DNA of 64,000 nucleotides. It comes from Monoplex corrugatus (lineage: Eukaryota > Mollusca > Gastropoda > Littorinimorpha > Ranellidae). This document shows positions 34,091-46,538 of this stretch, piece after piece. Every line of letters begins with the position of its first letter. Within the stretch, counting starts at the first letter, position 1. The stretch is from NCBI GenBank assembly GCA_030674185.1, contig JAPXFY010000026.1:43549632-43613631 (forward strand), written 5' to 3'. The notes under the pieces were generated by a model, which was given only the letters and a program-made list of their open reading frames with translations, was not told the origin of the DNA and did not search any database. Made by a program: the position numbers and the translations under genes.

Positions 34091-34939
34091 GTCGCCCCCT
34101 CCAAGATCATTCACAAGTATTTTTCCCATATTCTTTCCTTAGCTTCCCAAAGAGTATGACTGCCTGAATTAATTAAAGCGGACGAAAGAACACAAAGGCA
34201 AGAATCCGCTTCCTCTGCTGAGAAGGTAGGTTTTTTTTGTATCAATTTACATGCATGGATAAGGAGTAGGCCCTACTTGTTGGACCTCTAAGCTGCGTAA
34301 GAAGAAGAACAAAAAGAAGAAGAAGAAAGCCAAGCCATTGCTGTAAATTAAAAACGTCCACTGTCTTGAGGCGGTGCGCCATGAACAACAGATTTTGTTG
34401 ACGTATTTGCCAAGAGTGTGAAGAGAAAATCATCGTTTCAAAACTCTAACGTCGCTTGGTGTATTTGGACAGAACTTGTGATTAGGTTCAAGAAAATGGG
34501 TCAGGATCAAAGACTCCATGATCAAGAAACAGACAACCGTGCCTGTTTACTCGGCGATGGTAGATCTACAGCTGGCTAGAGATGGACATACGGACAACCA
34601 CAGAACGACTAGGCCTTTTATAGCAGTATCGAGTATAAACCTCATCAATGCACGATGTTTACATTTTATAAACACTTATGCGGGACTGTCGATTAATTTC
34701 AAATACATGGGCTACTTGAAAATATTGTACTGTTTTGTACAAATGTGTGTTATTTTCTTTGCTTGAGCAGACGAAATGCGGCTGAATACAGCTCTGCAGC
34801 AAATGTTTAGAAATGGAAAAGAAATGAAATTATTTTAAAAAAAAAAAAAAAAGAAAGAAAGAAAGAAAGAAACCATGTTGTGTGATTTTTTCGAGAATGA
34901 CTTTGTAGAATTTAGTCATTTTACGTCTACACATAAACA

Positions 34940-35800
34940 TGATAAATTTCAGTTTCAGTTTCAGTTTCAAGCGTCTCGGTCTTTGATGGAGATTTTTTTA
35001 GAAAAGATCATTGTTTTGACAATTGCAGCACATATAAACATCACAACAACAACAATAAACCTGCGTATTGTTGTGGTGTTTAATAATATGATGCACTGTT
35101 TCGATCTTTCTTACTATGATTAGGGTCAACAGATTGGTCACCGTCAGGCACTGGTAAGTCAATGCGGGCATACAGGTTGCAATGGCATGACTGGCTTTTG
35201 TTGCCATTGGAAGGTTATGTTAGTTTGAAAAGGAGTACGGTCAATGGACCTTTTGTGTCAGTCTGTTCTGTTTTGATTTGTTTTGATTTGTTTGTTTGTT
35301 TTTTGGTCTCTGTCTCATGCTCTTTTTCATCCCATTAAAATGAGAGTGTGTTCGAAAATATCTTCCTGTTTTAGTTATTGGTTTGTTTGTTTGCTTGTTT
35401 GTTTGTTTGTTTTTTGTTCCGATTTTTCTTGGCTGTTTTCCTGGTTGTTGTTTTGCCAACCTTGAGCAAACGGTATGTCGCTGCATGTCAGAATTCTCTG
35501 TCTGCAGTGGGGGGTAAATGTCGCGTGTTTCCATGTTTCCACATGCAAGGCACTGACAATGACATGACTCATATAGGATCTATAACGGGCATGTTTGATA
35601 TCCTGCATGCTTACATTATACTCCAAGGGGTTTTAGGCATTGGCATGTCTGCACGCATGCTGACCTGGGAGATTGGAAAAATCTGCACTCAGGTGTAAGA
35701 GTCTGGGCGGATCAAACACTGGACCTTCCGATTGTAAGTTCCACGTTTACCTACTTGACTACCATGCTCATCGAACGTGTCTGAAATGACGGAGGTGGGT
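34940..35800. other. SINE-2 head fragment and T-rich sequence; no gene seen
   Basis: CAGTTTCAGTTTCAGTTTC at about 34950 is the SINE-2 start signature, followed by about 30 bp of its body. TTTG repeats occur near 35270-35300 and 35385-35415. The rest is unremarkable. Confidence 0.55.
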
Positions 35801-35816
35801 GTAAACCCGGACTGGG

Positions 35817-35974
35817 GGAGGGAGGGCGGCATAGAGAGAGCGAGACAGACAGACAGACGGACAGAGACAAGGACAGAAAGAGAGGGGGAGGGAGGGAGAG
35901 AAAGAGACAGGAAGAGACAGAGACAGAAAGAGGGAGAGAGGGAGGGAGAGACTGAGACAGAAACAGGGAGGGAA

Positions 35975-36020
<46 letters not shown>

Positions 36021-36023
36021 CGA
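35817..36023. repeat. GA-rich purine tract with (AG)n end
   Basis: GAGA and GACA repeats followed by about 18 AG units. No coding. Confidence 0.93.
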
Positions 36024-36496
36024 GAGAGCGTGCATTATACAACAACAACTGATTCTTCAATCTCAGTTACGTATGCTCACAGACACACAGGATAACAAAC
36101 ACGCATACATGGATACAGCTCGGACACATTCTGATAAATACACTTTGTATTTTTCAAGAATACATATTTCATGCATATGAACGTTCATGTAGAACAGGCA
36201 TGTAGGTTGAGTACCACAGTTTTATAAACAGTAGGTCGTGATAAAAAATCCAGGCACATGTATCCACAAGTGTAAAACCGTGCGGCATTAACTAACGCCT
36301 GAGCTTCAAATGGTATGCAATACACACATAGCTAATCACTAAATGCTGTGTTCACATTGTCATTTATTAACAAAAAAAAAACAACAACAAAAAACACACC
36401 AAACAAACAAAACAAAAAAGAAAAGAAAAGAAAGGGGGTGGGGGTGGGAATCAAAAACTGTGTGCTGTAAGGGCTGCAGGCAACTGAAGCCTTTAT

Positions 36497-36497
<1 letters not shown>

Positions 36498-36553
<56 letters not shown>

Positions 36554-36606
36554 CACACAGTGACACACGCATGCACGCGCGCGCACACACGCACACACAC
36601 ACACAC
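36498..36606. repeat. (AC)n microsatellite
   Basis: About 25 AC units, a short interruption, then CG/AC-rich sequence. Confidence 0.95.
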
Positions 36607-36839
36607 TTTCACCTAAAAAACAAAAAAAATCAGCGAATTATAATCGGACGACTACTACCAAAACAGATCAATACGAAAAAAAAAATAAAGTGAGAAAACA
36701 AACTTGGGTAATTTAGGGGAATACTCATTTATCAAAAACACTAAATCAGGTAAGAGCACATCACTTCATCTAACTCTGGATAGAGAAACAACAAGGTAAA
36801 TACACTGAGTCAAAGTTATCGTTCTTACTATCATCATTA

Positions 36840-37075
36840 TTGTTTAAAAGCCCAGTCGATTGCGCAGAGCCATATCTGAGCTAGAAACTATTTCAACACC
36901 TTTGAGCCAGGAAAAAGGGGGAAAGTAAATTAGGTATACAGATCGAAGCATCTGCGCATTTAATCTAAGGATAAGCCCCTGATATTAACCACTCCGTTCA
37001 ATTTCTTTCCAATCTTTAAAAAAAGCAAATCTGAATACAAATATCTAAACAAATTCAAATACAGTTAAAAAAAAA

Positions 37076-37146
<71 letters not shown>

Positions 37147-37270
37147 CACGCGCTCATGTGTGTTAACCTAAATTACCTAAAATTGCTTCTGCACATCACA
37201 TTTCCTAACAGCCAAAAATGCAGATAAACACATGTGCCCAACTGTCAATCCTAAGAGAAAGTATGGAGGA
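36840..37270 (+). repeat. REP-3 interspersed repeat copy with internal (TG)n
   Basis: Shares AAAAGCCCAGTCGATTG, GAGCCATATC, ATCTAAGGA, CACTCCGTTCAATT and CCTAAGAGAAAGT with the copies near 57490-57800 and, inverted, 13885-14160. A (TG)n array (37080-37142) interrupts it. Confidence 0.7.
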
Positions 37271-37444
37271 GGGTTTTAAGGAAAACATACAGGTGAATGG
37301 GCAAGACAGACAGAAAATGATAAAAAAGACGATAAAAAAGTAAAGAAGAAATGGAGGAAATTTCTAGCACACAATTTCTAGATGGCGAGGATACTGTTAA
37401 TACTAAAAGAATCCCCGGCATCCCAGCTGGGGTGACGAATTACC

Positions 37445-39870
37445 TCTCACCTGTCGGCGTCACCGGGTTCGGTGTTGGCCGCGGCACTATTTGACACCAC
37501 AGCGTCCTTCCAAGCCGTTCTGTCTTGACTTTTGTAGATAACATCTTGAATATTTAGGCTACTGATGTTGGTTATGTTCTTGGTGTATATGATATTAGAG
37601 GTGTGCCTTTCTTCCTTCTTGCTTCTGTTTTTCCTTGAAAACGATTGTCATGAGCTCCATGTTCTTGCTATGTGACACATAGCCAATGTTTGTTGTTCTT
37701 TTTTTTTTTAAAGTCTTCTCTTGTTGTCTGCTAGTAATTTCCTGGTGGTATCAAGTTCTTCCATGACACTTGTCCAATTGACACGTAGCAGTCTCCGATA
37801 AAACCATATTTCTGCTGCCTCGATTCTTCTGCATTCAGCTTTTCTCAGAGTCCAGGCTTCGCAGACATAAATCATGATTGGCAGATCAAACATATAAAGA
37901 CATCTAATTTTCAGGCCATTTGGTATGCCTCTATCTTTCTAGATATTGTCGAATTGGACCGTTTTTTGCTTTGCTGTTCCAATTCTTATTTTGATGTCTT
38001 TGGAGCAGGTTCCACCATCAGTTTATACAGAACCAAGATATTTGAAATCCTTAACATTTTCTAAATGAACTTTATTAACTAAGATGTCATGATTGTTTTC
38101 AGTGTCTTTGCCTTTGATATGTAGTACTTAAGTTTTCTTGGTGTTCAAGTTTAGGCCAGCCTTTTTGCCCGCTTCATCCACCTTGTATAGAATTCTTTTC
38201 ATAATGGTAATGTTGTCTCGTAATAGCGCAGTATCATCGGCACAGCGCAGAATTATGACTTTTTTCTCCTATCTTTATAAGCCCATGCCTTCTATACTTT
38301 TTTCTCCTATCTTTATAAGCCCATGCCTTCTATATCAGCATCTTTCCTGACTTATTCCGTATAGCTGTTAAAGATGTAAAGAGATAATGCCAAAGGATAC
38401 AACCTTGTCTAATTCTCCTGTGGATGTTGAAGAATTCACATTTCCGACTGTTCCATCTACTTGTAGCCGTTTGGTCTTCATATAATCAGATAATTAAAAC
38501 AATGAGATATTCAGGAAAGCCCATTTTGACCATTGTGTTGAATAGGTGGAGATGAATGACGCTGTCATATGCTTAGCTATAGTCTATGAAGGTGACAAAA
38601 CCTTTTTCAGTGCTTTTTATTTTCTCTCTGAATATTTGTAATGCAAATAACATGACAGGTGAAAATTTTCTGCCAACTGGCCTTTGTGAAGCGTAAGATC
38701 ACAAACAAACACCACAAGAATTAGGAGAAAAAGACTGAAACTTCCCTGCTGCTCCTTCCAGTGTGAGAAAAGGAATTACGCCAATTGTCTTTGTCAAGCG
38801 TAAGATCACAAACTAACAAACTCCAGGTAGCCTACAAGAATTACAAGACTGAAACTTCCCTGCTGTTCCTTCCAGTGTGAGAAAAGGAATTCTGCTTTTC
38901 TCACACTGGAAGGAGCAACAGGGAAGTTTCAGTCTTTTTCTCCTTATTCTTGTACCTGGTGTTTGTTTGTGATCTTACGCTTGACAAAGGCCAATTGGCC
39001 GAAAATTTGCGCCTGTCTTGTCTTTGTGTATTAAATTCGCGTTATTATTCTTTTTTCGTGTTTTTTTCTGGTACCCGTTTGCTTGAGCGCGGGCAGTCAC
39101 ACTTGTTTTGGATTTTGCAAATACCATGTCAGTTGTGCCTGACAGTCAGAGAGATCTTCTTCTATTTTTGGTTTCAATCTATTGAAATTAATTATGGACA
39201 ATATCTTACTGGCGTTGCTGATTAGGGCGATGCTTCTGTAGTTGTTGCAATCTTTGGCATTGCCACTCCTGTGAAGCATTAAAAATTCTCGAAGTTTCCG
39301 ATCTGTTGGCCACTGATGAATATTCCAGATTTTGCAACAAAGATGGTGCATTGCTTTTAGGCCTTCTTTTCAAGCATCTTTTAACAGTTCTCCTGGAACA
39401 TTGTCAATTCCAGGGGATTTCCTTCTTTTTAACTGCTTGGTGGTTGCTTCAATTTCACTTAAAAGTGGTTCTGGTTCTGATTCTGGAAGTTCAGGTCAGG
39501 GCATAGGGGGGGATATTGTCGCTAAAAAGGGATGTTCCATGTTCATTCCAACTGTTCATCATATGCTCTGGTTCAACCAGTGTGGTGCCTTCCTTGCTGT
39601 TGATGCACTCATTTCTAGGTTGGAATATGGAATATGGAATTCTTCAACTTTCTTTATCTGTTGGAATAGACCTCAGGATCTTCTGCGTTCAGTATGCTCA
39701 ATTATTTTTGCACATTCTTCCTCTAGCCAATTTTTCTTATCTCTTCTTTGTTCTTAATTTCTCTTTCCAGTTTTTTTCTTCTTCAAAATTTGCAAGCTTG
39801 GCTTTTCTGTTTGGCTAGATCCATAACGTCATCACTGATGTCGGGTTTAGTTGATTTTCTTTTTTCCTGC
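37445..39870 (-). mobile_element. LINE-B, longest copy, split by a foldback element
   Basis: Minus strand. From the 5' side: the reverse-transcriptase block NNYRSIALISNASKIL (about 39160-39260) and the RLKPKIEEDLSDCQAQ block. The frame is then interrupted at 38655-39115 by a foldback insertion. It continues as decayed RT (about 38360-38640), the C-terminal EAWTLRKAECRRIEAAEIWF block (37790-37860) and the conserved 3' end at 37450. It is full of frameshifts. A 38-bp stretch is duplicated at about 38262-38335. Confidence 0.87.
38655..39115. mobile_element. GGCC foldback element, copy 2, inserted in LINE-B
   Basis: Outer arms correspond to copy 1 (10873-11275): GGCCAATTGGCCGAAAATTT on the right, CCAACTGGCCTTTGTGAAGC on the left. 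The left arm is partly duplicated (about 38770-38850). The centre is a long perfect hairpin with TTTTCTCACACTGGAAGG against its complement (about 38846-38937). No coding. Confidence 0.88.
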
Positions 39871-40038
39871 CTAACTTTGTGACGAATCAAAGTTAACAAA
39901 ATAAAACAGAATGAAAATCTAAATGTCAATATTACACTAAAACAAGGAGAACATTCATTATGTCCTAATTGTCGTAATGATAGTACTGATAAGAATAATA
40001 CTGTTTGCAGCCACTGTGAACAGTGTTTTATTAACACA

Positions 40039-40048
40039 CACACACACA

Positions 40049-40147
<99 letters not shown>

Positions 40148-40291
40148 GTATATATATAGATACAGATATGGATATATGTATGTATGTATATATGTATGTG
40201 TATGTATGTTTGTAAATGTGTATGTTACATATATATAGGCCTACATACATATATATATATATTATATATATACATATACATACACACACAA

Positions 40292-40384
<93 letters not shown>

Positions 40385-40400
40385 GAGACAGAGACAGAGA
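40039..40400. repeat. (AC)n, (AT)n, (TATG)n and (AG)n compound repeat
   Basis: About 35 AT units at 40055-40117, then TG and TATG repeats. A second TA block lies at 40295-40332, followed by about 22 AG units. From 40400 to 41145 I see only A-rich and CGA/ACA-rich low-complexity sequence. Confidence 0.95.
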
Positions 40401-41149
40401 GATACACACATGAACAGACAGACTCAATACATGCATACAAGCATACATAAACGGATTCAATGTAATCAAACATGGTTAAGTTGAGAGTCAAATTGAAATA
40501 GCTGAGTGGACAGCTATTTCTTCATGGCTATTACAGGGGTGTTGCATTACAATGACATGGAGTGTTAAAATACATTTTCCTTAAAGGAATAATAAACCCA
40601 AAGAAACCAATTATGTGTGTTGTGAGGGTTAAGAGCGGGTAAGCTGTTGATGTAACACAACGTGGTGAGATGCCAACAACTGAGTCCTTATATGACCTGC
40701 AAACGAGTGTACCTGTATGCTAAACCGTTGTAGTTTCAGTGTGTCTGTGTACAGTTTTGCGAGTGCTATGTATGTGTCATGGTGTGTGCTGTAATCAGCA
40801 TGAAAAGATAAATTTGCTTTCCTTGATATCTAATTTGTACAATAATTTGTCTGTGTTATTATAAGGAGGAGGGGAAAAAAGAAAAAAAATCCCAACAACT
40901 AAACAAAAACAAACAAAACACAACTAAAACAATCAAACTACACAAAACAACAAACAATTAAACAAACACACACACAAAAACTCAAAAAACAATAAACAAG
41001 TACATAAGCAACAACGACATCGACGACGACGACGACGACAACAACGACAACGACAACAAACCAGTCCGTGAATAGATCATTGTTTTTCAGTTTGTCAAGA
41101 GAGTTCGTCTTTGGATTTAAAAAAAAAAATCACGCCGGGGTCACAAAAT

Positions 41150-41325
41150 TTCAGGCAGGACTTCAAGACCTTTCCAGTGCATACGATTTATGTGCAGGCT
41201 TGCAGTTAATGTTGTAATCAGTTTGGATTAGCTCCATCACATGGCATCAGTGGCATCTTTGCATAGGGACTTAATTTTCCCAGCTAGGAGACGCTTTCTT
41301 GAGAAACTGAAACTGAAACTTTGAA
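41150..41325 (-). mobile_element. SINE-2 copy
   Basis: Minus-strand start GTTTCAGTTTCAGTTTCTCA followed by AAGCGTCTC and the conserved TGCACATAAAT / GGTCTTGAAGTCC end. The same family occurs at 59068-59220 and partly at 57025-57135, 34945 and 31108. This start signature is common in molluscan short repeats (from memory). Confidence 0.75.
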
Positions 41326-41474
41326 CTGATTTATAATGTCGCTCTGTTGGAATTTTGGTATGTCCCAGGCAGTCTCTTCCAATTCTGCCCAATCTTTTGT
41401 CTTATTCTCCTAACAAATCAACAGAATCTGACAGACTTCACTGTTTGGGGCTGGCATGCCGTCATACATGTAAC

Positions 41475-41906
41475 TTAATGAGGCCACTGTCCAGTGTTGG
41501 CAAACTCATCCAGTGACTGGACCAGTTTCCGTAAGTTGAGAGCAGCCTGGGATCCTGCAGTGCTGTTAATGTACATGGACAGCATGATCTCATTGGCGCC
41601 GTTTCCCAGATGGTACAGATTGAACAGCATCAAAAACAAGTTTACGATACACGGCCAGGAAAATATCCAGTCGATCAAACGGGAAAAAAACAGCATCCAC
41701 CATTCTTCAGAGCGCCTCCCACCTCCAACATTTCCAACTCTAGATGTTGGATCCCCTGCATCTGCCGACTTGGTGGTATTTTTGGCGACAAGATCTGTGT
41801 AAGTCTTTGTCCCAATGTAGAGCAGGCGGATAATTGGTGCCGGTAGGTCTTCATCTGACTTCAACAGCACATCTGGATCTTGACTCGACCCTTCGAGACA
41901 AATCAC
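41475..41906 (-). CDS. Unrecognised open frame with one predicted transmembrane segment
   Basis: An open minus-strand frame of 143 codons ending in TAA. I do not recognise the family. Its composition is protein-like and not repetitive. The N-terminal third is hydrophilic; residues about 75-97 (FFSRLIDWIFSWPCIVNLFL) are hydrophobic enough to be a membrane segment. The C-terminus is an amphipathic stretch (AALNLRKLVQSLDEF). It may be the last exon of a larger gene: the minus strand before codon 5 has a weak TTTGTCTCGAAG acceptor-like sequence. A decayed mobile-element frame is the alternative. Confidence 0.35.
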   Translation of the reverse strand: MICLEGSSQDPDVLLKSDEDLPAPIIRLLYIGTKTYTDLVAKNTTKSADAGDPTSRVGNVGGGRRSEEWWMLFFSRLIDWIFSWPCIVNLFLMLFNLYHLGNGANEIMLSMYINSTAGSQAALNLRKLVQSLDEFANTGQWPH

Positions 41907-42299
41907 AATTGATTACGACTTTCCTGGTTGATAGGAGCACAACACGGCCCTCGATAACATGTGTGTTTATTTTCCTACTTTCCTCTCATGTCCTGATATC
42001 ATTATTATTATCATTTACAGTGAGATGGTTGAACAGGAAGACATACAACAAGTATGTGGGTGTGATTCGACAGCAAAATAATGTGTCCGCCTATTGAAAA
42101 TTCAATGTGTAGGCCTACCTGATACTGTTGAAAAAAAAACAACAAAAAAACCAAGAAGAAACAAATACATGTATTCCCACTGCCAACATAACAGGTCTAA
42201 CCGTCATACTGTAGTTAAGGCCACAACACTTACATGAGGGGAATATTGGACTTACCCCAAATGTTCCTTCGATCCAATGCAGAAAAAAAAAACACGTAA

Positions 42300-42790
42300 A
42301 CCAATGCCTACTTACTACCGGCTGGAAGGTTGTGGGTTCAAACCCCCGTCAGTCCCTTGAAAAATATATCATTGTGGAGTTTTTAGGCTCTAACCGGCTC
42401 CTACCCAGCGTTGGGCGTGCTAGGGGCTCACTGGGAAAACTGGGACCACACAGTTGGATCTCATCCACCTTGTGGATGCGTCAATGAGGATGTTGCTCAA
42501 ATCTTCGGACCAGCACCCGCAGGTGTCTGTATCTCTTGGGCCTGGTTAACGCCAGTATATCTGATGATGGTAAGCGTAGAGTACAGCCCTGTCACACAGT
42601 CTCAATCCTAGATGGAACTCCATAGTATCATGATTATCATCCTCATCGACACCATCGCCTTGTTAAAAACAAAACAAAACAAACAAAAAACGCCAGCTTC
42701 TGTGGCCATTAAGGTGGCGTAGGAAAATAGGACGAAAAAGAGGGTGAGCACAAAGGTAACCTCCCTAACTGCGATGAACCTAAAAAGAAA
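42300..42790 (+). mobile_element. SINE-1 copy
   Basis: tRNA-like head with GGCTGGAAGGTTGTGGGTTC, conserved body (CCTACCCAGCGTTGGGCGTG, CTCATCCACCTTGTGGATG) and a tail containing CCAGCTTCTGTGGCCATTAA and GAGCACAAAGGTAACCTCCC. That tail sequence is also present at the start of the receptor paralogue 1 frame. Confidence 0.9.
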
Positions 42791-42844
42791 TGCCTAGTCT
42801 AATAGATGAGTCTCTCCCCAACATGAATGAAAATGATAGGTAAT

Positions 42845-43475
42845 CAACATCATGTGTCCTGCCACATGGTGTTGGCGATCATGGCCCTCAACACGAATCT
42901 ATCCCCTGTCGCTGCAAGTAGGCCTACATCTCCCACCCTCTCTGTCCTCAGACAGTTTGGTGTTGTAGGCCTACTTTGAATTTCTTCACGTCTCGTTAAC
43001 TTGGCCTCTGTGATTTTATTCTTCAGGGCTCTCCATTTTCAATGACTTTACAAGTGCCTGTTGCAATCCACTATTTTCTCCCACCCTCTTTGTCTTCAGC
43101 CACCCTGCAAGTCCGTCCAATATTTTCTCCCTGGTGTTCTCTTTCCCTCCGGCTTTCCTGTTGTGACCAGGTGCTCTACTTCCCCTTTCCTCATAAAATG
43201 GCCTATAAATGTTGCTTGTCTTTTCCTTATCTTCTTTATTAATGACCTTCTTGTGTCTGCCCCCTTCAGGACTGTCACGTTGATTTTCTTTGCTTTCCAT
43301 GGAACTGTCAACACTCTTCTTAGAAACTATACTTCATTGCTGCCTCAATTTTGTACTGACTTTGCATGTTGCAAAATATAAACGGCTGGCGTTAAATAGC
43401 AAGAAGACTGAAGTCATGGTAATAAATAAAAAACATGAAATCCCCTCAAGTTGCCCTTGCTAAATACAAGCGCTC
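42845..43475 (-). mobile_element. LINE-A fragment with inverted 5' segment (twin-priming type)
   Basis: 42845-43375 is the LINE-A 3' end in minus orientation. At about 43376 the orientation flips. 43376-43470 matches, on the plus strand, the LINE-A segment encoding a KTEVMVINKKHEIPS-like stretch, which lies upstream in the intact element (compare 23195-23285). A 5' inversion joined to a 3' segment is the known signature of twin priming in LINE insertion. Confidence 0.8.
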
Positions 43476-43476
43476 A

Positions 43477-43556
43477 TTAACCCTTTGATTCCCTCACCCT
43501 ATCCACCATCTACCTGCAGGAACCTGGTGGATAGGGTGAGGGAACCAAAGGGTTAA
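43477..43556. mobile_element. 80-bp near-perfect hairpin MITE with TTAA at both ends
   Basis: TTAA (43477-43480) then CCCTTTGATTCCCTCACC, a 16-bp centre, and the complementary arm ending in AAAGGG then TTAA (43553-43556). The 28-bp arms differ at one position. It corresponds to the inner hairpin of the longer copies at 22168 and 58161. Confidence 0.9.
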
Positions 43557-45605
43557 GGGAGAAATTCCTGCAAGCACTCGGAGCTGCCAGGAGCAAAGTA
43601 CAGCAGACACCAAGAAGACGTGCCAACGAATATTGGCAACAGCTCAGTGACGACATCCAGACAGCAGCAGCTATAGGCAACATAACAGACATAGAGGCCT
43701 ACCAGGGCATCAAGAAAGCTCTTCGTCTGACACAGAGCAGAACAGCCCCCCTCAGATCCACCAGTGGGGAGGTGATCACCAACAACGACAAGCAGATGGA
43801 GAGATGGGTATAACACTACTCATAACTACACTCCAGGAAGAAATTTGTTGCTACCTCAGCCCTCGATGCCATCGAACCTCTGCCTGTCATGGAAGAGCTA
43901 GATGCCAAACCAACACTAGAAGAATTCTGCAAGGCAATTAGCAGCTTGGCTTGTGGGAAAGCTTCTGGTAATGATGGCATCCCCCCAGACCTCATCAAGC
44001 GCTGCAAGAGCACCCTCCTGCAGCACCGACATGAAGTCCTCTGTCAGTGTTGGACAGGAGGAGCAGTTCCACAAGACACGAGAGATGCCAAGATTGTCAC
44101 CCTCTATAAGAACAAGAGAGATAGAAGTGACTGCAACAACTACACAGGCATCTCCAAAAGCCAACTGAGCACACCTTCCCCGAATCCCAATGCGGCTTCT
44201 GATCAGAACGCTCCACAATGGACGTGAATTTTTTCCCTTCGTCAACTGCAGGAGAAATGCCAAGAACAGCAAAAGCCCTCTACATCGCCGTCATCGACCT
44301 CACCAAGGCTTTTGACCTGGTCAGCAGGGATGGGCTGTTCTACATTCTCCTGAAAATAGGATGCCCCCTCACCAAGGTTTTTGACCTGGTCAGCAGGGAT
44401 GGACTGTTCTACATTCTCCTGAAAATATGATGCCACCCAAAGCTGCATAGCATAATCAGATCATTCCAAAATGATATGAAGGAAACCATCCAATATGAGG
44501 GCAACATGCGAACCCTTTGACATCAAAAGTGGCGTCAAGCAAGGCTGTGTCCTTGCTCCTACCCTGTTCAGCATCTTCTCAGTGCTCCTGAAGTATGCTT
44601 TTGGGACTGCAACAGAAGAGTGTACCTACGCATCAGATCTGACAGGCAACTCTTCAACCTTGCAAGACTGAAAGCAAGGACAAAGGTGTGCGAGAGACCT
44701 GCTATTTGCCGATGACGCTGTTACCTCACCACACTGAGCAACAACTCTAGCGCCTCATGGACAGATTTTTTTCAATCCTGCAAACTTTGGTCTGACCATC
44801 AGCCTGAAAAAGACAAATGTGCTGAGCCAAGACGTGGACACTCCACCTGTCATCACCACCAACAACTACGAACTTGATGTCGTCCACCAGTTCACATGCT
44901 TTGGTCCATCATCAGCAACGATCTGTCCCTCTATGCTGAGATTAACAAGCACAATGGCTTGGCTGCAGCAACCTCTGGCCAACTTACTGAACCCAAAGCT
45001 GATAACTCCGACCAAGATGGCGATGCACAACGCCTACATCATCAGCATTCTACTGTATGGCGGCGAAACAGGACAACATATGTCAAACAAGAGTCGAAAG
45101 CTGAACAGCATTCAATTGTGCTGCCTTCACCACATCCTTAGCATCAAGTGGAGCAACAAAATACCAAACGCCCAGGTCCTAGCTGACGTGGTCTCCTCAC
45201 CATGCGATATGCGTACACTGCTCAGACAACACAGGCTGCCCTGGTCTGGCAATGTGTGCCGGATGGAAGATGGACATATCCCAAAGGATATTCTTTACAA
45301 TGAACTAGTCTCCAGCAAGAGATCTGTCGTCCACCCCCAGCTACGGTACAAAGACGTCTACAAGTGCGATATAAAAGCTTGGACATCAACACAGAGAGCT
45401 GGGAAGACACAGCAGCTGACCACAACAGATGGCGCAGTGTGCTCCAGAAACAACTCAGGATGGGGGAAAAGAAGATCCAGACCCTAGCTGAGGAAATGAG
45501 TCAGGCGGAAAGCAAGCTCCTGTGAAGGCAACCCATGGCCAGCATCCACACATGAATCCAATGTCGCAATGGATGCCTTTCCAACGTTGACCTTACCAGT
45601 CACAG
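43557..45605 (+). mobile_element. LINE-C, 5'-truncated reverse transcriptase, decayed
   Basis: Plus strand, multiple frameshifts. Visible blocks: pre-RT region (FLQALGAARSKVQQTPRRRA), GKASGNDGIPPDLIKRC, TLYKNKRDRSDCNNYTGIS, LTKAFDLVSRDGLF (present twice because about 70 bp is tandemly duplicated at 44300-44430), VKQGCVLAPTLF, a broken FADDA box near 44708, LYGGETG, and the C-terminal GHV-like block with ILYNELVSSKRS. The 3' end is near 45605. Confidence 0.88.
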
Positions 45606-45615
45606 CCAACGCTGT

Positions 45616-46243
45616 TCAGTAAATATGAGGATCATGAACGATTTCACTAAATTTTTTGTTCAAAATCTGCAGTGTCAGGAAATGTAAGTCTCTGATTTCG
45701 CTGATTTGTTGCTTTATGTCATCCAGATAAAAGCCAATTCCTTTAGCAGCTGACCCCAAGTCAGTCGCAGATGGATTAACTATACAAGCAACTTCATCCA
45801 TTGTTCTGTTAAACATACAACTAACCAGGTTGTTGTTACTTTTTACGAGATGATAGCTGTAGTCATTTTACTAACATGAGGGCAGCCACAGTTTTCAGAC
45901 TACAAGTTCAAACAAACCAGATAGGTGATTTGAAAAAAATGTCACTTATGTATGTCAGAAACTCTTCAACCGTAGTTGATTGTCTGATGCAGTGGCATTA
46001 AGAGTGTCGACAACTGTAAACTGTAGGGTATCATTTAGATAACTCGGCTGCACACTTCTGTTGCACAAAAATGATTTTACCTGTCTTGATTGCATTTGAC
46101 TTGGGAGGAAAGTTTTCTTTTAAAGTGGGCTGTACTATTCTTCTCAAGCGGTGCTAACTCAAACCTCAGGACAACTGTCCTGAAGGTACCCTGGCAACAA
46201 ATCTTCCACAAGGACAGGCCAAACTTGTTTAATAGTGATGCCA
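45616..46243 (-). CDS. Unrecognised two-exon coding candidate downstream of URM1
   Basis: On the minus strand, a frame open from about 46243 to 46081 ends in AAGACAG followed by GTAAAA. About 290 bp further on, after TATGTTTAACAG (ending near 45806), a second open stretch of about 63 codons runs to a TGA at 45616. The two join in the same phase (AG plus A gives Arg), reading NQD-R-TMDEVACIV. The downstream part contains KGIGFYLDDIKQQISEIRDL, which looks like an ordinary helical protein. I do not recognise the family, the first stretch has no in-frame Met, and LINE-C abuts the 3' side. It could be a decayed gene or a chance splice pair. Confidence 0.3.
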
Positions 46244-46538
46244 GACATTTTTACAATAGTCCTAAACTGCTACACTGAAAATGTAGAGGCAAGTCCTGTC
46301 TGTCTGAACTAAATCAGAGCTCCCCTGAAAATGTACAACCACTTTGATGGCTGAGCTACAAGTCTCAGAAGACCGGAGACAGAAAGACAGAGAGCAAGGT
46401 GACACATTACACACATGCACATGAAAGTTTATGCAGCAGAAAAACATAATTATAACACAATCACACACATAATACACAATCACACACATAATATACAATG
46501 TTTAAACAAACACACTTTACAGACAATAAACCAAACAC

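Noticed and set aside
35241..35698. Overlapping frames around TTTG repeats
   Set aside because: Low-complexity Lys/Asn/Gln or Phe/Val composition created by TTTG repeats.
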